A DNA stretch of 64,000 nucleotides from Sporosarcina sp. FSL K6-1522 (GTDB lineage Bacteria > Bacillota > Bacilli > Bacillales_A > Planococcaceae). Within the stretch, counting starts at the first letter, position 1. The number at the start of each line of letters is the position of its first letter. The translations under genes were made by a program, and so were the position numbers. The notes under the pieces were generated by a model. That model did no database searches and was not told the DNA's origin. It was given only the letters and a program-made list of their open reading frames with translations. This document shows, in pieces, positions 60,214-64,000 of the stretch. The stretch is taken from assembly GCF_038622445.1 (NCBI RefSeq), contig NZ_CP152019.1, positions 2,082,501 through 2,146,500 of the forward strand, given 5' to 3'.

Positions 60214-61038
60214 TTATACTGAATGCCATAAATAATAATCTTGTCCTTGGACAATCTTGAAGCCGATTTTTTCGTAGAGTCCAAGAGCGTGCATGTTTTT
60301 GGTCTCGACATCAAGTAAAATGCTGCGCCCAGCTTCGTGTTCTTGCTTGACGATATTACAAAGGGTTTTGCCGCCGTAACCTTTGCCTTGATATTCCGGT
60401 AAAATAGCAAACCCATAAATATAGGCTTCTCCGTCCGTATTGCTAACACGGATTTTGCCGATGTCTTGGCCTTCAGCGACGATGATAAAGTGTTGTTCAT
60501 TCGGTCCGTCTTGAATTTCTTCCTGATGAAGTCGTGCATCTGCTTCGCTCATATTGAATGCGAGCATATCAAGTTGTACTGCAAAGTCGGTGTCCTCTAG
60601 CCGGGATTTCCGTAACAGGACGTCGTTGCTTGCTTCAATCGGTTGTTGGTGCCACTTCAGTTGAAATTCGGAAAAGTCGTATGTGCATGATTGCGCAGTC
60701 AACCATGCTTTGGCGGACGTAGAAGGGGCGGGCGCATTCAATAGAATTTTGCTAAATCCTTTTTCTTCAATTGTTTGACGTGCTGTTTGCCAAAGCGTAG
60801 AAAAGTGCTGCCTCCTTCTTGCGCTTGGCTTGACCATGCCACATACTTCTACTGAAGTACCAAATCCATAAAGAGCCAGGTAAGCGATGAGTTCGCCGTT
60901 CTCTTCATAGAAGAAATCCATAGAATGATCATCCCTTTGGCGTAGCATGTCCCAGTTGAGCTTTAGATGAAGATCATCGGCTTGTTGACATTCTTTTTGA
61001 AGTGCTGCAATTGCATGTAATTGCTCGTTCGTTAGCAT
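60214..61038 (-). CDS. Two-domain GNAT acetyltransferase (274 aa)
   Basis: ATG follows GGAGGG. Residues 1-130 form a degenerate GNAT half (FFYEENGELIAYLALYGFGT, EVCGMVKPSARRRQHFSTLW), and residues 140-274 a complete one: RKSRLEDTDFAVQLDMLAFN, FIIVAEGQDIGKIRVSNTDG, IYGFAILPEYQGKGYGGKTL (motif A, Q-x-x-G-x-G), LDVETKNMHALGLYEKIGFK. This tandem arrangement is frequent in Bacillales and resembles the MshD-like/YlbP groups; the acceptor is unknown. Confidence 0.85.
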   Translation of the reverse strand: MLTNEQLHAIAALQKECQQADDLHLKLNWDMLRQRDDHSMDFFYEENGELIAYLALYGFGTSVEVCGMVKPSARRRQHFSTLWQTARQTIEEKGFSKILLNAPAPSTSAKAWLTAQSCTYDFSEFQLKWHQQPIEASNDVLLRKSRLEDTDFAVQLDMLAFNMSEADARLHQEEIQDGPNEQHFIIVAEGQDIGKIRVSNTDGEAYIYGFAILPEYQGKGYGGKTLCNIVKQEHEAGRSILLDVETKNMHALGLYEKIGFKIVQGQDYYLWHSV

Positions 61039-61235
61039 GTTTTCCCTCCATTATCATAAGCTACTATTACTATATACAAAAAAATGAGGACGTGGTTAGT
61101 TCAAAGGTGGGATTTATGGAGATATAGGAGGAAATACTTTGGTTGTTTCGTGACAACTTTCAAGGAAAGAAGTATGATGAATAAGGTCAATTCAGTCAGA
61201 TGCTCTGACGAATAATATTGAAAGAGAGTACATAT

Positions 61236-61877
61236 ATGACAATCATTCAGAACTTAATCAGCTTTATCTTGCATATCGATCAACATTTGGTCGAAATTAT
61301 TCAACAGTTTGGTTCTTGGTCGTACGCGATTTTGTTTTTAATCGTTTTTGTTGAAACAGGGATTGTTATTTTTCCTTTTCTACCGGGAGATTCGTTACTG
61401 TTTGCAGGAGGAGCGCTCGCTGCGCTTGGCGCGTTTAACATTGTGCTTCTTCTCATCGTCCTCTTTTCGGCGGCTGTCATAGGGGATACGGTGAATTATC
61501 AAATCGGTAAAAAAGTGGGAACTTCGATTTCTCCCAACAGTTTCATTGGGCGAGTCATCGATCAAGAGAAAATGAGGAAAGCAGAGAATTTCTTTAATCG
61601 ACACGGCGGTAAAACAATTGTCATTGCCCGTTTTATGCCGTTTGTTCGTACATTTATCCCTTTTGTCGCAGGGGCTAGCCGCATGAACTACGGTTATTTC
61701 TTATTTTATAATATTGTGGGTGCTGCTCTCTGGGTAGGAATTTGTACGATGGCAGGTTATTTTTTCGGAAATATCCCGATTATTAAAGAGAATTTTTCAA
61801 CAGTTCTGCTATTAATTATTTTTATATCTGTGCTTCCTGCGATTATTGGCTTTGCAAAGGCCCGTTTGCAGAAATAA
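61236..61877 (+). CDS. DedA family membrane protein (213 aa)
   Basis: Start ATG 61236 (MTIIQNLISFILHIDQHLVE) with a weak GAGAG site; a TTG at 61218 is also in frame. DedA/VTT hallmarks: FVETGIVIFPFLPGDSLLFA, GDTVNYQIGKKVG, FFNRHGGKTIVIARFMPFVR, TFIPFVAGASRMNYGYF and FGNIPIIKENF. These are membrane-curvature or lipid-flipping proteins, proposed undecaprenyl-phosphate/phospholipid translocases. A terminator and mobile element copy 3 follow. Confidence 0.93.
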   Translation: MTIIQNLISFILHIDQHLVEIIQQFGSWSYAILFLIVFVETGIVIFPFLPGDSLLFAGGALAALGAFNIVLLLIVLFSAAVIGDTVNYQIGKKVGTSISPNSFIGRVIDQEKMRKAENFFNRHGGKTIVIARFMPFVRTFIPFVAGASRMNYGYFLFYNIVGAALWVGICTMAGYFFGNIPIIKENFSTVLLLIIFISVLPAIIGFAKARLQK

Positions 61878-61907
61878 TAAGAAATATCTACCTGTAAAGG
61901 TTAGAAT

Positions 61908-61956
61908 AAAATAGCCCTTACGCTCTTTTTTATAAAAGAGTGTAAGGGCTATTTTT
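61908..61956 (+). terminator. Terminator of dedA-like gene
   Basis: AAAATAGCCCTTACGCTCTT pairs with AAGAGTGTAAGGGCTATTTT (one wobble), then a T. Confidence 0.9.
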
Positions 61957-61978
61957 GCATGCCGCTTATTATTTATAG

Positions 61979-62438
61979 CATGTCTGTTGATTAGCCAAAG
62001 AATAACTAAATTATGCACTAGGCACTTTGTATACAATTGATTTCGAATCGCTTTGGATCGAACAATTTCTACATGATTATCGAGGTATTTCTATGTGTAG
62101 GGATGCGACTTCGTCACATCCCTACACATTTTTTTCCGATAATCGTCTGATGATTGTTCATCCGTCGAGCTCCAGGGAGATAAGTACACAAAGTGAGAAT
62201 GCTTTTTGGGAAGAAAGAATTACTGACTCTTTACGTAGAGTGGCGGCCAAAGATACAATTTCGGCCGTTAAAGCCTTTGTCATACTCGCCCTTCAAGCAG
62301 GAGGAATTGATTCCTTCCCTAAAGCTGTCGTAAATCATGTGCCGAAAGCGGACTGGTAATTATTCAGTGAAAGTGAAGATGTAAAGTATTTCTCACTAAT
62401 AATGTTTTATACAAGTAAATGGTTAATCAACAGGCGTG
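61979..62438 (-). mobile_element. Non-autonomous structured element, copy 3 (460 bp, inverted)
   Basis: Terminal inverted repeats CATGTCTGTTGATTAGCC (61979) and, inward from 62438, CACGCCTGTTGATTAACC. The 9-base direct repeats TATTTATAG flank it exactly (61970-61978 and 62439-62447). It is the reverse orientation of copy 1 and lacks about 240 bases of the middle, including the GTCTAGAAATGAC and GTGCCCGAAG hairpins, but keeps the GGGATGCGAC/GTCACATCCC hairpin and the GGCCAAAGATACAATTTCGGCC hairpin. No transposase. It is located between convergent genes, and its right duplication contains the GntR gene stop codon. Confidence 0.85.
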
Positions 62439-62441
62439 TAT

Positions 62442-63083
62442 TTATAGACGACCATTGCTAGAACTTCTTAATATATGTAGGCAAAAATCTAAATCCTCTT
62501 GAAGGTGGGATTCCATTAATTGTTTCGCTTTTTCCCCGTCCCTAGCTTTAATCGCCTCATAAATTTCCTCGTGTTCATCAATTAAGCGTGGGCGATTGTA
62601 GAGCACAACGGTTTTTCGAAAAAGATAGATAATGGATTTCATGCGATCAATTGTATCGATCATTAGGGAATTGCCGCTGGCTTGAACGATAATTTTGTGA
62701 AAGCGTTCATTGGCCGCCATTATTTCCTCTGGTGCGCCATCTCTTCCTATTTGAATGCAATTAGAAAGTGAGGTTAAATCTTCCACGGGTAAATAGGTTG
62801 CTGCTGATTTCGCTGCGGAACCCTCTAAAAGACTTCGTAATTGAAAAAGGTTACGGAGATCTTTTTCTGTAGGTTGGACCACTTTTTTATTGACGACAAG
62901 CCCTTCGTGACCTAATTGTCGTAGGGCTTCTCTAATCGGTGTTCGGCTAATCCCTAGCTCTGTTGCTAATTTTTCTTCTACGATTTTTGTACCGCCCGGT
63001 AAATCACCATTTAAGATTCGATCACGAATTACTTCATATGCTTGGTGGGAAGCAGAGCGAGACTTATTATTGTTTTGAGTCAC
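62442..63083 (-). CDS. GntR/FadR-family (FCD) transcriptional regulator (213 aa), GTG start
   Basis: GTG at 63083 (MTQNNNKSRSASHQAYEVIR) is 8 bases after AGGAG; the upstream ATG at 63107 has no site. The N-terminal winged helix (EVIRDRILNGDLPGGTKIVE, ATELGISRTPIREALRQLG) is followed by an FCD domain (LFQLRSLLEGSAAKSAATYL, NERFHKIIVQASGNSLMIDT, HEEIYEAIKARDGEKAKQLM with metal-binding His). It diverges from a tartronate-semialdehyde-reductase-type gene and probably controls it in response to a small hydroxyacid or glyoxylate derivative (inference). Its stop codon lies in the 9-base duplication created by element copy 3. Confidence 0.92.
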   Translation of the reverse strand: MTQNNNKSRSASHQAYEVIRDRILNGDLPGGTKIVEEKLATELGISRTPIREALRQLGHEGLVVNKKVVQPTEKDLRNLFQLRSLLEGSAAKSAATYLPVEDLTSLSNCIQIGRDGAPEEIMAANERFHKIIVQASGNSLMIDTIDRMKSIIYLFRKTVVLYNRPRLIDEHEEIYEAIKARDGEKAKQLMESHLQEDLDFCLHILRSSSNGRL

Positions 63084-63171
63084 TTTGTTCACTCCTATTT
63101 CGTTCAACCTAATTACATTAACTTATCAAAAATACTGGGGGAATGAAAGGGAAACTTGTTTTTAATGGATT

Positions 63172-63225
63172 TTTGTACACAAATAAAATTAAAATGTATA
63201 CAAAAATAAGTTATTGGTATACAAT
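63172..63225. promoter_or_regulatory. Repeated GntR operator candidates
   Basis: TTTGTACACAAA (63172-63183), TGTATACA (63195-63202) and TTGGTATACAAT (63214-63225) are three similar palindromes with a TGTATACA core in the divergent promoter gap. FCD-type GntR proteins bind such sites. Confidence 0.6.
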
Positions 63226-63242
63226 CAAATTGTTAAAAACGT

Positions 63243-63256
63243 TGAAAACGGTTGCA
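63243..63256 (+). promoter_or_regulatory. Catabolite-responsive element (cre)
   Basis: TGAAAACGGTTGCA matches the CcpA consensus TGNAARCGNWNNCA at every position. Located between the operators and the reductase gene, about 60 bases before its start, so glucose repression by CcpA is predicted. Confidence 0.75.
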
Positions 63257-63318
63257 AGGGAAATAAACGTATCTCACACGATAAATAGGTAAAACTAAGT
63301 CGATTAGGAGGAGTTATG

Positions 63319-64000
63319 ATGGTGAAAAAAGTTGGTTTTATTGGTTTAGGGATCATGGGGAAACCTATGGCGTTGAATTTGGTGGCTAAAGGCTATGAAG
63401 TAATGGTGAACGATTTAAATAAAGAGGCGGTACAAACTTTAGTTGGTGTGGGGGCAAAAGCAGCGGATTCTGCAAAGAGCATCGCCGAGAATAGTGACGT
63501 TGTCATTACGATGCTACCAGCTTCTCATCATGTGCAACAAGTTGTTTTAGGTGAAAATGGTGTACTTAGTGGCGCTAAAAAAGGCACAGTGATTATTGAT
63601 ATGAGTTCGATTTCGCCAGTTGTGTCAAAAGAGATTGCGGAAATCGCAGAAAAACAAGGAGTAGAAATGCTAGATGCTCCTGTTAGTGGTGGAGAACCAA
63701 AAGCAAAAGATGCAACACTTGCAATCATGGTCGGTGGAAAAGAAGAAGTGTTTGAGCAAGTGAAGGATGTATTAGCTGCGATGGGATCCGAAATCACATT
63801 AGTCGGTGGAAATGGAAGCGGCACGACTGCGAAATTAGCGAACCAAGTCATCGTAAACTTAAATATTGCTGCTATGTCTGAAGCTTTGGTATTAGCGGCA
63901 AAATCGGGCATCGATGTAGAAAAAATGTACCAAGCGATTAGAGGCGGATTAGCAGGAAGTGCCGTGCTAGATGCAAAAGTGCCATTAATTCTTGATCGTA
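63319..64000 (+). CDS. 2-Hydroxy-3-oxopropionate (tartronate semialdehyde) reductase-type dehydrogenase, partial (C-terminus outside window)
   Basis: ATG at 63319 (MVKKVGFIGLGIMGKPMALN) is 7 bases after AGGAGG; an ATG three bases earlier is also possible. It belongs to the 3-hydroxyisobutyrate dehydrogenase/GarR family: Rossmann loop GLGIMG, DVVITMLPASHHVQ, and the substrate motif DAPVSGGEPKAKDATLAIMV, then GSGTTAKLANQVIVNLNIAA containing the catalytic Lys region. The window ends at residue 227 of about 290. GarR-type reductases convert tartronate semialdehyde to glycerate in glyoxylate/glucarate use. Control by the adjacent GntR regulator and cre is inferred. Confidence 0.85.
   Translation, partial: MVKKVGFIGLGIMGKPMALNLVAKGYEVMVNDLNKEAVQTLVGVGAKAADSAKSIAENSDVVITMLPASHHVQQVVLGENGVLSGAKKGTVIIDMSSISPVVSKEIAEIAEKQGVEMLDAPVSGGEPKAKDATLAIMVGGKEEVFEQVKDVLAAMGSEITLVGGNGSGTTAKLANQVIVNLNIAAMSEALVLAAKSGIDVEKMYQAIRGGLAGSAVLDAKVPLILDR

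Noticed and set aside
62027..62359. 110-aa frame inside element copy 3
   Set aside because: No ribosome site, codons follow hairpin arms, and the frame is disrupted in the sister copies.

Overview
The window reads as chromosomal DNA of a low-to-moderate GC, endospore-forming Bacillales bacterium, most like the Planococcaceae (Sporosarcina and relatives). The evidence is strong AGGAGG ribosome sites, intrinsic terminators on both strands, many spore-surface genes (BclB-type domain proteins, CotH, CotB-like and CotF-like proteins, a SleL/YaaH cortex hydrolase, a YtfJ/GerW-like protein), a SAM riboswitch before metA, and Bacillus-type his, gdhA and argG genes. The genus assignment is inference.

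Layout. 1-5.3 kb: minus-strand coiled-coil and hypothetical genes, a Cys-rich protein, and two tandem BclB C-terminal-domain genes. 5.3-5.6 kb: a promoter, structured RNA and terminator with no ORF (6S-like candidate). 5.6-13.7 kb: a membrane hydrolase, a YitT protein, two acetyltransferases, small enzymes, a YtfJ-like spore protein, the S-box and metA. 14.5-15.2 kb: a 700-bp non-coding mobile element with terminal inverted repeats and a 9-bp target duplication; related copies lie at 59.5-60.1 and 62.0-62.4 kb. 15.3-25.8 kb: malic enzyme, a TetR plus paired SMR efflux unit with duplicated operators, a CotF-like coat protein, a cortex-lytic hydrolase, gdhA, and argG without argH. 25.9-31.1 kb: an ABC exporter operon. 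31.3-39.2 kb: hisJ diverging from hisZGDBAFIC; hisH is absent and a dispersed-repeat remnant sits where it is expected.

42.3-50.9 kb: rlmN is followed by a block of about 7.4 kb (RpiR regulator, nitrilase-family hydrolase, polar amino-acid ABC importer, class III aminotransferase, ScoAB CoA-transferase) that ends in a decayed second copy of the rlmN 3' end, as an island inserted at the rlmN tail would. The genes suggest a route for a beta-amino acid or its amide: import, deamidation, transamination to a 3-oxoacid, then CoA activation.

51.5-56.7 kb: the most interesting locus. A CotG-like protein made of a Ser-(Lys/Thr)-Gly-(His/Asp)-X pentapeptide repeat, a CotH kinase and a SET-domain protein are co-oriented, and three CotB-like genes diverge from them. 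This is a cotB/cotG/cotH-type coat cluster with a possible protein-lysine methyltransferase added. 57-64 kb: an ArsB/NhaD-type transporter, a stress protein, a two-domain acetyltransferase, DedA, and a GntR regulator diverging from a tartronate-semialdehyde-reductase-type gene that has a cre site and runs off the window end.
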